This document shows positions 10,830 through 25,800 of a DNA stretch of 64,000 bases, piece after piece. The DNA is from Haliotis asinina. Lineage: Eukaryota; Mollusca; Gastropoda; Lepetellida; Haliotidae. The position numbers and the translations under genes are program-made. The notes below the pieces were generated by a model. The model was not told the origin of the DNA and made no database searches. It saw only the letters and a list, made by a program, of their open reading frames with translations. The stretch is from assembly GCF_037392515.1 (NCBI RefSeq), contig NC_090290.1:55812753-55876752 (forward strand). Direction: 5' to 3'. How positions within the stretch are numbered: the stretch's first letter is position 1; every line of letters starts with the position of its first letter.

Positions 10830-13800
10830 TCACAACAACATGCTGGACTGCCCCAGACTCAATGTTTTCTCTGCAAGCTTAATTCTCCTTTGGAGTTCCT
10901 CCAGATTTTCATTTTCCACCTTCCCCTTCCCTCGTAAAAGAAAGTGCTGCATAAACAGTTTCAGTCCTTCCTGCACATGGATGAGTTTGTGGAGGGGTGC
11001 GATTCTCTGGAACACTGCCACCATTTCATCCTGGTCAGCTGCTGTCAGAAGCAACATCAACAGCGACTTCAGGAACCTCACCATCGGCTTCTCCAGTGTG
11101 CCAAACTCCACAACCTGATGATGGTGAAAAAAAAACAGCATGGTGACATGCGGTGGAAGGGGGTTTAGGATCGCTGAATTCTGAAAGTTGTATAGGGGTG
11201 GTGCAGTAGTCTAGTGCTTAAATTCTTTGCTCGTCACACCCAAGACCCGGGTTTGATTCCCCACATGGGTACAATGTGTGAAGCCTGCTATTGGTGTTCC
11301 CTGGCGTATATTGCTGGAATACTGCTAAGAGCAGTACAAAATCATATTCAAAAGTATAAAAGCCATGGCACATGAATCTAAAATACTGATGTCACAAAAA
11401 CTCTTCATTTTTATGAAAAATAAATACTACAACTGACCTAGTTGACACTGAATGCATAGTTTCCAATATTTGTACACACCTTGAGGATGGAGAGAGACAA
11501 GCCCTTCTTGAGCAGGAGGTGAGAGATGAGGGAGGCGAGGTTGTCCCGATTCTGCTGAGACAGACTCCCCATCTCCTTGTATCTGTCCCACAGGTTGAAC
11601 TGCACCGTCATCTGTTGGGGGAGGCGCATACAAGCACATTGTCACCACCATATGCTACTCAAACAAGTTAAAGAGAACCTGGTGTCAGGTTGAACCACAG
11701 GTCCTTGTGTCTTTGCAAGGATTAAAGGTTAAAAAATAGTGTTTTTGAGATAACCACCCAATTCGAACTAATACTTCCGTGCACCTCACCCACCTGCTTG
11801 GTCGCTCGCTAATCTGCCATCACATGAAACCGAGTAAAATGAGTGAGTGAGTTTAGTTTTACGCCGCACTCAGCAATATTCCAGCTATATAGCGGCGGTC
11901 TGAAAATAATCGAGTCTGGACCAGACAATCCAGTGATCAACAACATGAGCAACGATCTGAGAAATTGGGAACCGATGACATGTGTCAACCAAGTCAGCGA
12001 GCCTGACCACCCAATCCCGTTAGTCGCCTCTTACGACAAGCTGAGTCTCCTTTTATGGCAAGAAACCGAGTAAAACTTAAATCTAAACATAATTTTATGG
12101 ATGACTGGCTTAACGAGCACCACGAATGACACCTATCAATTCATTAGTGTTATTTATGCAAGTCGACTGAAACATGACTTTGACTCTTAACTAAACAATC
12201 TTGACACAAACGGATGAAGTGTCCGACCTTATCGTTATGTATTGTACTGTGAAGCATTTTTAGTCAGTGGTCATATGAAATTTTTAGATATTAAGAAAAA
12301 ACATTCCTCAAAAACATGAGGTCTTGTGAGTTGAACTGGATGTTGAGGAATGGGTAAATGATCCACACGAGATGAACAGGGATGTAAAACTAGCGTGGAA
12401 CTGACCTGGAACCGCCTGTCAAACTCACAGAACTTCTGAGCAAGGAAGGCATAGAATGGGTTGTACTTCGTCTCTTGGAGACAGCAGTCCAGGATAACAT
12501 GGATTATCTCCCTTTCTTGTTGGTGCTTCAAGCCAAGTTTCAACAGCTTCTCAAACGCATCAATAAAATCCTGGCAACAATCACTGACTTCATCAACACA
12601 GTTCACTTGCCAACATGGAGACATGTGACCTTCATCAAGAAAACAGTACTTCCCGAGTGAGATAGTGAGTGAGTGAGTGAGTGAGTTAGTGAGAGAGTGA
12701 GTGATATGGGTTTTACACTGTTTTCTGAAGTATTCCAGCAATTTCACCAGAAATGAGCTTCACACATTGTACCTATGCGAAGAATCTAACCCAGATCTTC
12801 TACAGTACCCTACCACCCCTCTGTTGGAGGAGGGGTAGCCTGCAGGTTACAGCACTGGCTCGGGGTCAATTCCTAACATGGGTACAAAATATTCCAATGT
12901 GTGAAGCCGATATCCAGTGTCCCCTGCCCTGATATTGCAGGAATATTGCTAAAAGTGGAGTAAAACCATACTCATTCACTCACTCACTCACTCACCCACT
13001 CTCACTCACTCACCCACTCACTCACCCACTCTCACTCACTCACCCACTCACTCACTCACTCTTCTTGAGGAAGATGCTAAGATGGGAATACATCTTTAGT
13101 ATTAAGTCTTGAGAAACATTTGGATGTCGAGTAGAATAACTCTTAGTTTCTGAAAACATATATCGTTGACAATAGAAACAAGCAAGTACATTTGAAATGA
13201 AAATGAGCCTTAGCAAGACGGGAGATCGACCTGAGGAAATCTTGACTTCAATCAGAACATATTGTGGACAGAACATGGCGGAAGGGACAATAACAAGGTT
13301 CGGGGACTATGAGACTGACCAAGGTTGGAAGAATATAAAAGCATGAAACTTGGATGGTAACAACTCCACAATGGATGGTATATGTTATTCAATTCATGAA
13401 AGGTCTGAGTTAGCATTCAATATTACTTGTGTGACAACTTCTAGCAATCAGTCACATTCAACCCCTGCCACATTCAGACTATGTCTCAATCACAAGATAA
13501 GTCGTACATTAGAGTGGTCGCTGCAGATATGAAAAGTACATCATGATTGGTCACCTCGCTGGTCATGATGACGCAGAATATCGTCTTCCTGATGTCAGTG
13601 TTCATTCTTTGTTTGCGAGCCAGCTCCATCAACTGTGAGCTGGCTTCATTCATCACATTGGAAACTGAGAAAGTTGATGTGGCAGTTGCTTGAAAGATAG
13701 AACAGATTTATCAGCTGATGCTCCAGTGGACATGATAGAGGGAACATAGGTCTGGATCAGTCGGTTACAGCACATCATTCCTACACAAGCATGGAAATAA

Positions 13801-16800
13801 TCAAGCATTGACCAATCAACTATGGCCATCTCTAAGTGCATCTATAAGGTGGTATGATGAACAAGGGAGATAATGCTATACGCATCCTGCATTCGAATTA
13901 CAATGGATGCAACTTTTCAATGTACATATTAACACCATGAAAAAGCAGATGATGTGGTAACAGAGATAACATCAATATCCACAGAATTATCTCCCTTGTT
14001 AACTGACCTAGTGACTGTTGCAATGAGCATTGAATCATGTATGATTGCACACATAGAGTTCAAACATCAATCAATCACTTTTAACGCCTAACAATGAGAT
14101 GTTCAACCAAGAATAAGGAAACAGAGATGTATTCAGCCCAGGACTCTACTCAAAGACAATTCATGATTAACTATGTTTCATATATACTCAAAAGAACTCT
14201 GAAACAGAACAAGAATTGCCCAACATATGAGTAATGGCTCCTCAGTTTGAATATTGTGTTGCAATGTTACAAATGATCCTACCATTTGGCACCACTCTCC
14301 AAAAATCCTTGAAACTTACATTGTGTGCTATGTTCCATCTCACGGCCACTCCAGGCCGAGCCAACCACCCACCATCGTCCTTTCTCCTCAGCCTTCAGCA
14401 GATCTTCTAGGCCGATGTTGAGCTGGTTGCTGCCTAGACCTCCATCTGTACAATAACATTATCACCGTGTCTTTGTTGGCCATAGGAAGTACATGGGTTA
14501 TGACGTCACACTATGGATAACCATGATAACTACATACAGATTTCAAGGTTTTTGTTCTGTCAGTGTAAAGTTTGTTCATTATTTCCTGGTACAAGTACTC
14601 CATTATACAACCACCTGCAAATTAAAGCAAACACCAAACAAATAGAGATCTTACCTTTGATGTAGTTCCTGACGAGTTTGCGCAGGTGTTCCAGGTGTTC
14701 TGGGTCGTAGTTGGGGATCTTCCTCATGTTGTTGTTCTTGATGGCCAGGAGGATGTCCAGCATGAAGCGAATTCGAGACTTGTCCTTGGAAGCGTCTGGT
14801 GATCCCGCAGCAGTCTGGATCTCCACGATCAAGTCCTTCAGCCCAGCCGGATCCTCTTTCCTCAAACTGAAGCCAGCGTCTGGGGAGGAGTGTGATAAAC
14901 ATCATAACGTCACAATCAGAGAGGTGGTGTGAAGAGTAACAGATTTATTCCTTACACTTTAAGCCTTATGTTACCATTATCACCTCTTCAAAATTAAATG
15001 AAATTGTGAATTTTATGGCCAAATAAATCTTGCAACTACACCATTCACCACACAGGAACACACCAAAGTATCACAAAGTTGGACATGATGATTTAACTTT
15101 CGAAGGTATCCCTTCTCTGGTGGTGAGGCAGAACTTGTGTATGTAAAATTGACTTTCCCCACGACACCTTGATATAAAAATCTGGCATACGTTATTCATC
15201 GAATCGAAATGGAAGATTTCAAAGCCAGTCAGATGTGTTGTCATGATTTGACCTCCCTCATAACCAACACAACACAGTTCAATGGCAAGAAACTACCTGT
15301 GCCCAATTCAGAAATTTGATCTGAATAAATTAAAAACACAAATGCTCCCTTGATATTACATCATTTTGACTAAGGTAGTGTCTAATCAGAGTGAAAGGTG
15401 TGATTGAGACTGGAGCCTTCCTTATTTAAAGACTTGACTTACTCTTCAACAGAAGCAAGAGAAGCTCAATATCTTTCTCCTGAAACCTCTTGATGAACCT
15501 CCGTGCCACGTCAAACAGCAACGAGCTCTGGAGAATCTGAAACATGACATAAGCACCCACGTCACAAATGTCTTAGCACTGAAATCACTTGGACCTGACA
15601 CAGTACTTGTCATGACTTGAAATAACATCACTGAAACTTACTTCAAACATCGTAAAATGAACTGTACACTAAACTGATCATCAGGTATTTTGTATTACAC
15701 GTAACATATCCTCACAAAGACACGTTCATGATGATAGAGTCTCCGGACCTGTTGTAGCGGAGATCTATTTCAATACTGGAAAGTATTGCAATGACCTACG
15801 TAGACACCTTGATACAGGTAGACCAAGGTTCAATGGTTGGGTTGTTGTTTCACTCTGCACATAGCAATATTCCAGCAATATGGCGGCAGTCTGTAGCTAA
15901 TCAAGTCTGGACCAGACAATCCAGCGATCAACAACATGAGCACTGATCTACGCAATACAATGGCTAGAGACCAAGGATCTATTTGTTCCTGGGAGACATA
16001 CTGGTAGAGAGAGTCATGAACAGCTCACCTTGAAGTTGTACAGACACGCCAGCAGAACGACAATGTTGTCCATCTCCTTGGATTCACTGTGACTGCTGAC
16101 CTTGAACTTGGCATCAAACTCATGTACCACACGCTGCAGGAAGCACGCTCCTGAAAGAAGTAAAAGTTTTGCTTGTACGTTTTGTACCTATATCAGATAC
16201 GCTGACCAAGATTCTCAAGTGTCAACACGTCTCTTACTAGCAACTTCATGGAGAACTCTTAAGACAGCATGTCATTGATCACAGATTGACCTTGACTCCT
16301 GAATATGTGAATCACATTGATTCCCTCTCTGACTCCACGCAGTCACAAGCACATAATACGTGGTAATTTTTTCAACAACAGAATTAATGTAAGAAAACTA
16401 ATTAACAGATTCAGAAGCAATTAATAGTCAATGATATCAGGGCTCGATTTAAGAGGTGTTAACCTAACTGCACCAGGTACAACCTAAGACAAAAAACTAG
16501 CTGCACCAGCAGAATTCCAGATGCACTGCTTTCGTTTCAACATGTCATGGAAGAAATATGTTTTGAATTATTTAGATGTTTTATTCCAAAAGTTTACTCA
16601 CTCAAAAACTGACTAGCGGAAGCTAGACGAATAGCTATGTTGCACTTTGTAATACTGGGTTGCAACAGTGCAAGTAAAAAGCACTAAATTGAGCCCTACA
16701 TATCCATGTCAGTATGTGTGGTTAACTCATGATCTTCAAAAGGAATCATGAGTGTCAGCACATTTCTGTTTCAATTGGTTGACATGCATCAAATTGACGC

Positions 16801-19800
16801 AACAGACAAATTAATCTGATCTCTTCCAACATAGACAGCACCAAATGTTCAAGACTTCCATGTCAGGACATTCTCTAAGCGACTGGGTGGTTATTCATAG
16901 GATTAAGTCAAAGGGGTTCCGACATCAACCTACTGTAGAAAATTCCCCAAGGGAATATATTAAAATTCATAGCTACAAAATGGATGTACTTTCAGCAGAT
17001 GGAAAAGTATTTTCAGTTTGAAATATATTCATTAAAACTTACCGACTTCTATACCAACATTTCCATGTAAGATAGCCACCAGCATTGCAAGCTCCAAACA
17101 CAACCTCTCTGGTGTCAGTACTGGAGTAACACAAGCTTCCAATAACAACCCTGAGAGGAGTTCATTGACGTCTGCCCTGCTGTTGGACATGTAGATATCT
17201 TCTATCTGAGTGCTAATTGGCTGCATATTTGCTTCACTTGCTCTGAATAGTAAAACACAAAATACTGAAAATGTTTGAAAACCATGTAAATGAAGTATGA
17301 ACCATTTTCAAATCTAGACAAACCTGTAGAGGTTTCCAATTCTTTGAAGAGAATTGTCCTTGGGGTACATATATGCATTTTCTGCTCCCAGAAAAAGTCA
17401 CGTGACAGTTGTATCAATCTTTTAATGAAATATTGTACAATAAACAAAAAGCCTTTTTGTTCATTATACGGCCCCTCACCACGTGGCGTCACCCAAGCAT
17501 CCAAGCCCGTATAATCATTTCTTCTGCTGAATAAATCAGTGAACAGAATTGCAGGGAGGTACCCTACCCCAAGGATGATTCTCTTCAAAGAATTGGAAAC
17601 CTCTACAGGTTTGTCTAATTCTTTTTATAGAGATCATCCTTGGGGTACATATATGCATAAACTCACACTCCCAAAGACCGGAGGCTAGGGAGGATTGAAT
17701 TCTGGTACCGTACGTAATTATAGTGATAGTAATTATGAAAATTAATTAATAATTCTCACCTGTGTACTCCCAGTGAGCTTCCACGAGAGGCATTATGGGA
17801 GAGAACTCACAGGGAGCAACTGCACTGATACCAACCTCAGAGCTAAGCATGACATAAAAGCACTGTAAAGTGTGGGATACGTCAACAGTGGAGACATGTA
17901 CTTATACGCAGTAACCAGCAGCGTCAACTGACAATCAACCAAGACTCACTTGGCCAGGGTGGCAGCACACTGTCCACTGGAGAAACAGTATGCCAAAGCG
18001 AGGATTCTCATGTGTGTGCGTACCAAGCAGGTAGAGTGCTTGATTAACGTCCTTGGCCTGCTCCAAATAGCAGCAGAGCAAATCTCTTCAATGGGCAGTG
18101 CAGATGCGAATGGAAGCAGCGACTACCCTGACTGAGTGAGCCTACAACCCCTCATGGGCAAGCTTGCCTTTAGCCTGGTAAGCAGCACAGATGACCGAAA
18201 CTGGCCAGCGAAACTAGCCAGTGTCTGTTTACTAACCGGCACCCCAGCCTTCCCACCACCGTAACAGCAGAACAGTTGGGTACCCACATGAATCCCATGT
18301 GTGCATTTGATATAGACCTTGAGGGTCTTAAGGACATCCAACTGGTGAGTGCTCGTTGCAGAGGTCCACAATGTAGAAGGCTGTGTGAAAAAGGGAAGCT
18401 CGATAGGAGCTGTCACATGGAAAGCGTGATCGATCTTCGGACGGTAGGAACCCGGGAGGCGAATACTGACACGGTCTGGGTGAAACACAGTCAGTGCCGG
18501 GTCTGCAGACATGGCATGTAAATCACCAACCCTGTCCCCAGATGTTACCACGACCAGAAATTCAGCCTTCCATGTTAACAGCTGAATGGAAATAGCTGAT
18601 AGACGTGAGAAAGTTGGACCACCACACTAACCTGCTGCATGGCATTCCCATAGACCTCCTCAGAGGTCTGGTATGCCTCCTGCAGGGGGGTGCCCGACTG
18701 GGCAAAAGGTGAAACTAAATGCCTTTGCTTGGCAGCCACAGCCGCACCCGAGGAAGCCGAGCCTCCCCCAATGGCGACCACAGTGAACACACACTCATCC
18801 ACAACCGGTACGAGGAACAGAGAATCGTCCCCCAGCTGGTACTTGTAGCGCTGAACAAGCTCTGGTAAATCAAAGTGCAGGCGGGTACCAGCAAGGAGGG
18901 GATCCATCACATCCCGCACCAAGGAGGGGAGAATGCAGAGCTGCGTCTGCGAGGGTTGCCTAAGAGCAAACGCCTCACCCGGCAGGCGGAACTCAGCCGA
19001 GTCCAGGCGGCTAGTCGGGACTATGGCCTGGGGGATAGTCTCTGCTATACGAGAAAAAGAGGAAAGCTCTCTCGGACTCCTCAACCTCCCCGGCGTCTAC
19101 AGCTTGATCTCTGAGCCCGAGGCGGAATCCTCACGAAAAGAGGACCCACATCCGGACCCAGTGGACGATCGAACCACAGCGGGGAAGGAAGAGCCCAAGG
19201 CACCTTCCACTCCAGTCACCGAACCAGTACCCTCCAAACCCCGGTCCTGAGACACAGGAGGAAGCTTGGATGAAACCAAGTCCTCTGCTCTCATGGGAAG
19301 GGGTGACACAGAGACCAGAACCCCAGGAATCTCAACGGACCCTGCGCCAAGACAGAGAGAGGGACTAGTAGCGAACCCGCCATCTCTGGGGTAGCCGAGG
19401 CGACGGATCAACATACATTTTCAGGAAAGCGGAGCGAGCAGAGCCCGGCGATGGATGAGAGACTTCACCGAGTCCATGTGCTGCTGAAATAACTGAGTGA
19501 TAAGTGACATATCAAAGCCAGACTGAGACGAGGAGGACTGCAGCGTAGGGGAGACTTAGTTTTGCCGCTAGCTTTAGACTTAGTTTCTTTAGCCTTATCA
19601 TGCTTAGCTCTCTCAGTCTTAGATGGAGGAAGCTCCGTCAGCTCCCCTCCCACCTTCTCCAAACAGCACAGGCATTTGTCGTGCTTGCCCTGTGGAGGGA
19701 TGTTTGTCCCACAAGTAGAACATACCATAAAAGCCTGAAAACCAGTATGCCAAGCATAAGCTTGTGGCCTACACAGCAGCACACTATTTTTTTTTTTTTT

Positions 19801-22800
19801 ATAACACATACAAAACATTGAAAATTACATTAATACCACGACATGAACTAGTTGATACTAGATGCAATACGCGGGGGTGCCGACTTCCTGCCATGGGGAA
19901 GCAAAATGTGTGTAACCCACGGGAAAGCCAGCGCAAATACAGTAGGCACAGACAAATAAGTCAACTCCTGGTTTAAAGAAACATTCTGTTCCTCTATTAA
20001 TGAGCGAATAAACCATACATACAGTTGAGGAAGACTCAGTCATCTTCACAGCATGCATACAGTAGGAGTAGTGTTGAACTTTTTAATTTTCCAGCGTCAT
20101 ATCAGAACGGTGACAGCAGAAGGAATGATGATACGGACTTGGATGCTTACCTGGTTGCCTGCGCATGCGCGGCAGAGGGGTGACTCCACATGGTGAGGGC
20201 CCGTATAATGAACGAAAGACTTTTTGTTAATTGTACAATACTTTATTGAAACATTGATGCAACCGGCACCAGAAAATGCATATATGTACCCTCTGGACGG
20301 TCTCTATGAAAAAGAATGAAACAGTTGCTTTGATCATATTAGCTAATTTTGGCTTGAAACGACAATAAACCCTTTAAGATTCAGGTTAGAACTGGTCTTC
20401 AGCTACCCATGTTTGTTGTAATAGGTGACTAATGGGATTATGGGGTCAGACATGTCAACGCATCCCAATTTCAGATCATGATGTTGATCACTGAATTGTA
20501 AGGTCCAGACTCGATTATTTATATACCCACCATGGCTAGGATATTGCTGTGTACATCGTTAAATAGCAAACAAACAAATGAAAAGGCAATAACAGTAAGA
20601 ACTAACTAATAAATCAATGAACATCATCAAATATCCACCCACCTGTTGATTAGTCCCTTCAGCTGTTTCTTGATACGCTCCAGCATCAACTTCCTCTTCC
20701 CAGAATTCCCTTCCAACATGGCACGTTTTGCTGGAGGGATGTAAGACCCGGATACACTAGATTTGACCACTTTGCCATCCTTGTCTATAGTTCGTCCATA
20801 GATGTCTTCACGCAATACTGCAGTAGTTTCCTTCTTGTCACCATCATCACTTTCACTATCCCAATCACCCTCATCATCACTATCCTCATTACCCTCACTA
20901 TCACTATCAACATCATTGTCTTCATCTTCTTCATCACCATCATCATCACTATCAACATCAACACCAATGTCCTCGTCAGTATCAATTGATTCACTTTCAC
21001 CACTTTCAGATTCATTTTCATCAAAATTCACTTTATCAGTTTTCCTAGAAGTCCTTTTGTGTACTTCAGACCTTTCCTTGTCATCTTTTTGTTTCTTTAA
21101 GACTACTTTACCTTTTGCACTATCAACTTTTTGCATTTTCCTTTTTGAAGTTTTACTCACTTCAGTTTGTTCATCACCTGAGTCTGATTCTTCATCTTTT
21201 TTCCTTTTTGAATTTTGAATGTTGCGCCTGCTGTCTTCCTTACAACTGTCACTGTCTTGAGAGTCACTTCTTTGCCATTTCAATGTCCTTGGTTCATTGT
21301 CTTGTCTTAAATTTTTCTCCTTCAGAATTGACTTTGGTTTGGGTTCATTTTCATTCATAACAACCTCAATATTTTTTCCATCATCATCATCGTCATCGTC
21401 CATGTCACTGTCATCACTCAGGTCATCCTCCTCAGATTGTTCATCTTCAGACCCACTGGGAATATCTTCATCTGTGAGAAATAAGATGATGGTAAACAAC
21501 ACTGATAATAGTGTGATCACCCAGATCTGTGTACCTCCTTCGTGAGTGAGGGGGACACCAGAAATGGCTTTACACGCTGTACCCAAAGTAGGGAATTGAA
21601 CCCAGGTCTTTGGTGTGATTTGAGAAAAGAAAACCTTATCAAAGCACTAGCTCTGCGTTTAACACTGTACTTAAGAATGTTTTCTCATATTACAATGTGC
21701 ATGCACATGTACGTGTGGTTGCCTGCATTAGCCCAGATTGAAGTTGGTAAATGGTGCCAGCTCACTGAGATACCATGCTGCAGTTAAGCATGAATACGCC
21801 ACACAGTCACATTATACAGACTCTGAGCTGACCAGTCCTTTTTGTACACGATAATGCCAGGTGCCAGGCAGGGACAAACAAGTACCATATTTTAACAGAC
21901 CTGGATGGAGATCGAAGCCTGACCAGACAGGTTCTCGCAAACTGGTTGCCTGTCTCAGTGGCATGTGACCAATGGCTGAGACCGTGCTCACAAGCGATTG
22001 TGGTGCTGAATTCTAAAGGTGCTTCCACTTATGTTTTAGGTGAAAAAAAACTTACCCAAATCACCAAGCTCTGACCCTGATCCTTGACCTGAATCAAGGT
22101 CAGCGACACCCTCCTTACCAAAGGAATCCAGGGCCTCAAACAAGTCTGAGAAACATGAAGGGAAATAACAGCATAACAGCATGGTTGTGAATCACTTAGT
22201 ATTACCCTGAAGTGCAGAAGGACCATTTTTAAAAGCTTTACAATCTTTTGTATTTAACCGAGGTTAACTGAGTAAGATGTGTGAGGTTCTTCGTAACATA
22301 TAAATAATGTTCTGTGACATGTTTGTGAGGAACATTGAGTTTCTTCTCCAAGAAAGCAGTTGCTCTCCTCTCAGCTTCTTGTCTAGATATGGTCGGCATC
22401 TGACAATGTATAACAAACAAACAAACTAATGCCCAAATGGAAATATAACTGATATTTTCATGATTATGATTTCATTTTTAAAAGCTTTACAATCTTTTGT
22501 ATTTTACCGAGGTTAACTGAGTAAGATGTGTGAGGTTCTTCATCACATATAAATAATGTTCTGTGACATGTTTGTGAGGAACATTGAGTGAAGTGTTTGT
22601 AAGACGTGAATGAGAGGATACAGTCCAAGCCATCATTAATGAAGGATTGTGGTAGTGACGTTCGAGATTTCTTCATTTTCAGTTTCTTCTCTAGATCCCG
22701 CATTTCTCGTTCCTCTTTTGCTATGGCAAGTTTCTGTGCTTGCAACTCCAGCTTTTTCTCCTGAAAACCAACACAACATTTCCTGAGTTTGGCAAGGTTC

Positions 22801-25800
22801 AACACTGGCCTATAGAGAGACAGTTATCCAAAACTGAACAGTATCAAAGACAGCTATTTGTCTATCATGTGCTACATAACCATCACGCCATACCATTTAG
22901 TAATTTTTCAGTTTACAGTGTCAACGTACAATGGCAAAATACAATACAAAAAAATCCTGTTTTACTTCTATATATTACTCTGTTTAGTAAACATGGTAAA
23001 ATCTGCACGTCATAAACAGTGAGAAATGAAACGAGGTTGTAAGCTGTCCCGCTGATCTACCTGCATGTCTTCCTTCTTTTGTTTCTTGGCTTCGATCTTC
23101 CTCTTGATGACCCGTGCCCTCTTCTCTCGCCTCTTCGTCTGTTTCTTCTCCAAGGCAGCAGTTGCTCTCCTCTCAGCTTCTTGTCTAGATATGGTCGGCA
23201 TCTGACAACGTATAACAAACAAACAAACTAATGCCCAAATGGAAATATAACTCATATTTTCATGATTATGACTTTCAATAGCCATTTCATCTAAAGAAAA
23301 GACATTTTCCAAAGACTACGGCTAAAATATTTCTATTTAGCAATATCACCATCTCACATTGTCAAAACTACTTTTTAAAAATGCTAATGGTGACACACCT
23401 GTTGATTCAGTTGGTTCCAGAAGAAACCATTGTAACAAAGTTCAACAATTTTCATAAAGTATGGGTTACAGTGACTCTGACTGTCGTTTTAGCTTGAAAT
23501 GGTGTGATTAAGTTAAGGATTAATTTGTATTTATAACATATCTGATTCTCATGAACAAATACAACATTCACCCGCATTGTCTTTATCATAACAAAATTGT
23601 TTGACTTCAGTAGCAATGACTAAGACAAACTACCTACATGTATCACTAAAAACTCTGACATGTAAAGTGTTTTTACACCCAAGAAGGCCAAGATACTTTA
23701 TCATGTTTATGGATCACAACTTTTCAAATATGTTATGATGCAACATTTTGTAATATATGTTCTGCTGTGTATTGGCGATAATAAGTTGTGCAACTAGTAT
23801 TATCTGGGTGACTGGAAGCGGCATGGCCTGTACTAAGGAATAATGATATGAGACTGTCAAGATGTGTGTCTTCACTGTGCATTTGAGGAACCTTGCTCTG
23901 GCAAACACTACATGTTCTTTTACTATGTAAAGCAACCACTTTTCTTCGATAGATTCTTTGTGAAACATATTGCTCACAAATTTCTTACATGCTAATCGAA
24001 CAGATAACCTTGACACCTGTTGACTTCCTTACGACCAGTCCTTTCACCTGTCATATACTAGTGCTGTGATCTATATCCACATGATACAATGTGATACACA
24101 GTTCCCACTGCAGGATGCTTCTAAATTACCAGCTGGAGTTGACAAAGAGAGCATTGTTTAGCACTATAAGTATAAAGTGTGATTATAGACAGTGATAGAA
24201 TATGTTTGTCACCTCATCTCGTGAAATCCTGTCTTACCATGTTAATTTACCAACAATCCTTTACCCTAATACTCAGGGTTACATTAGGGTTTGGTAAGAG
24301 TTCAGCCCGTAGCCCCTGACTGAAATGTATTCTATTTCTTATGATTATTTGTGGGGGTCAGGGTTAAGTTTTGAGGTTTAGATTTAAAGGGGCACTGATG
24401 CGGAGCGAATAATGTTTCTCGCCAACGGTCTAATTACGGAACCAAACTGCAAATTGGTCAGCGCCCGCTCCTTCGACCGTGACGGACAAAGGAACTGGGC
24501 TCCTGTCCATATTAGCAGAATTTCTTCACCCAACAGAGTCAGGAGGCTGGATGCCCACCATATGCCATTATTTAAAAACATCCATGGTATTCCTTGTCTG
24601 ATCGTAACAAAATATCCCAGCAGTGTAGTTTTTTTCGGATGCTTGGATGGTATAGTTACTCATTTTGATCCTATTTCTGTGTTTTTAACCTCGATATTTA
24701 ATCATGTTACATGAAAATATGATGCTTGGATGGTATAGTTAGTCAATTTTATCCTGTTTCTCTGTTTTTAACCTCGATATTTAATCATGTTACATGAAAA
24801 TATGATGCTTGGATGGTATAGTTAGTCAATTTTATCCTGTTTCTCTGTTTTTAACCTCGATATTTAATCATGTTACATGAAAATATGATGCTTGGATGGT
24901 ATAGTTAGTCAATTTTATCCTGTTTCTCTGTTTTTAACCTCGATATTTAATCATGTTACATGAAAATATGATGCTTGGATGGTATAGTTAGTCAATTTGA
25001 TCCCATTTCTCTGTTTTTAACCTCGATATTTAATCATGTTACATGAAAATATGATGCTTGGATGGTATAGTTAGTCAATTTGATCCTATTTCTGTGTTTT
25101 TAACCTCGATATTTAATCATGTTACATGAAAATATGATGCTTGGATGGTATAGTTAGTCAATTTGATCCTATTTCTCTGTTTTTAACCTCGATATTTAAT
25201 CATGTTACATGAAAATATGATGCTTGGATGGTATAGTTAGTCAATTTGATCCTATTTCTGTGTTTTTAACCTCGATATTTAATCATGTTACATGAAAATA
25301 TGATGCTTGGATGGTATAGTTAGTCAATTTGATCCCATTTCTCTGTTTTTAACCTCGATATTCAATCATGTTACATGAAAATATGATGCTTGGATGGTAT
25401 AGTTAGTCAATTTGATCCCATTTCTCTGTTTTTAACCTCGATATTCAATCATGTTACATGAAAATATGATGCTTGGATGGTATAGTTAGTCAATTTTATC
25501 CTGTTTCTCTGTTTTTAACCTCGATATTCAATCATGTTACATGAAAATATGATGCTTGGATGGTATAGTTAGTCAATTTTATCCTGTTTCTCTGTTTTTA
25601 ACCTCGATATTTAATCATGTTACATGAAAATATGATGCTTGGATGGTATAGTTAGTCAATTTGATCCCATTTCTCTGTTTTTAACCTCGATATTCAATCA
25701 TGTTACATGAAAATATGATGCTTGGATGGTATAGTTAGTCAATTTGATCCCATTTCTCTGTTTTTAACCTCGATATTTAATCATGTTACATGAAAATATG

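Noticed and set aside
12475-12660. Plus-strand open frame of 61 codons
   Set aside because: It is the shadow of NOM1 exon 12 on the other strand.
20802-21545. Serine-rich open frames on the plus strand
   Set aside because: They are the antisense of the acidic GAT/GAA-rich exon 5 of NOM1.
24255-24380. Telomere-like TTAGGG motifs around the TTAA insertion
   Set aside because: Only scattered TTAGGGTT-like words on both sides of the element, not an array.
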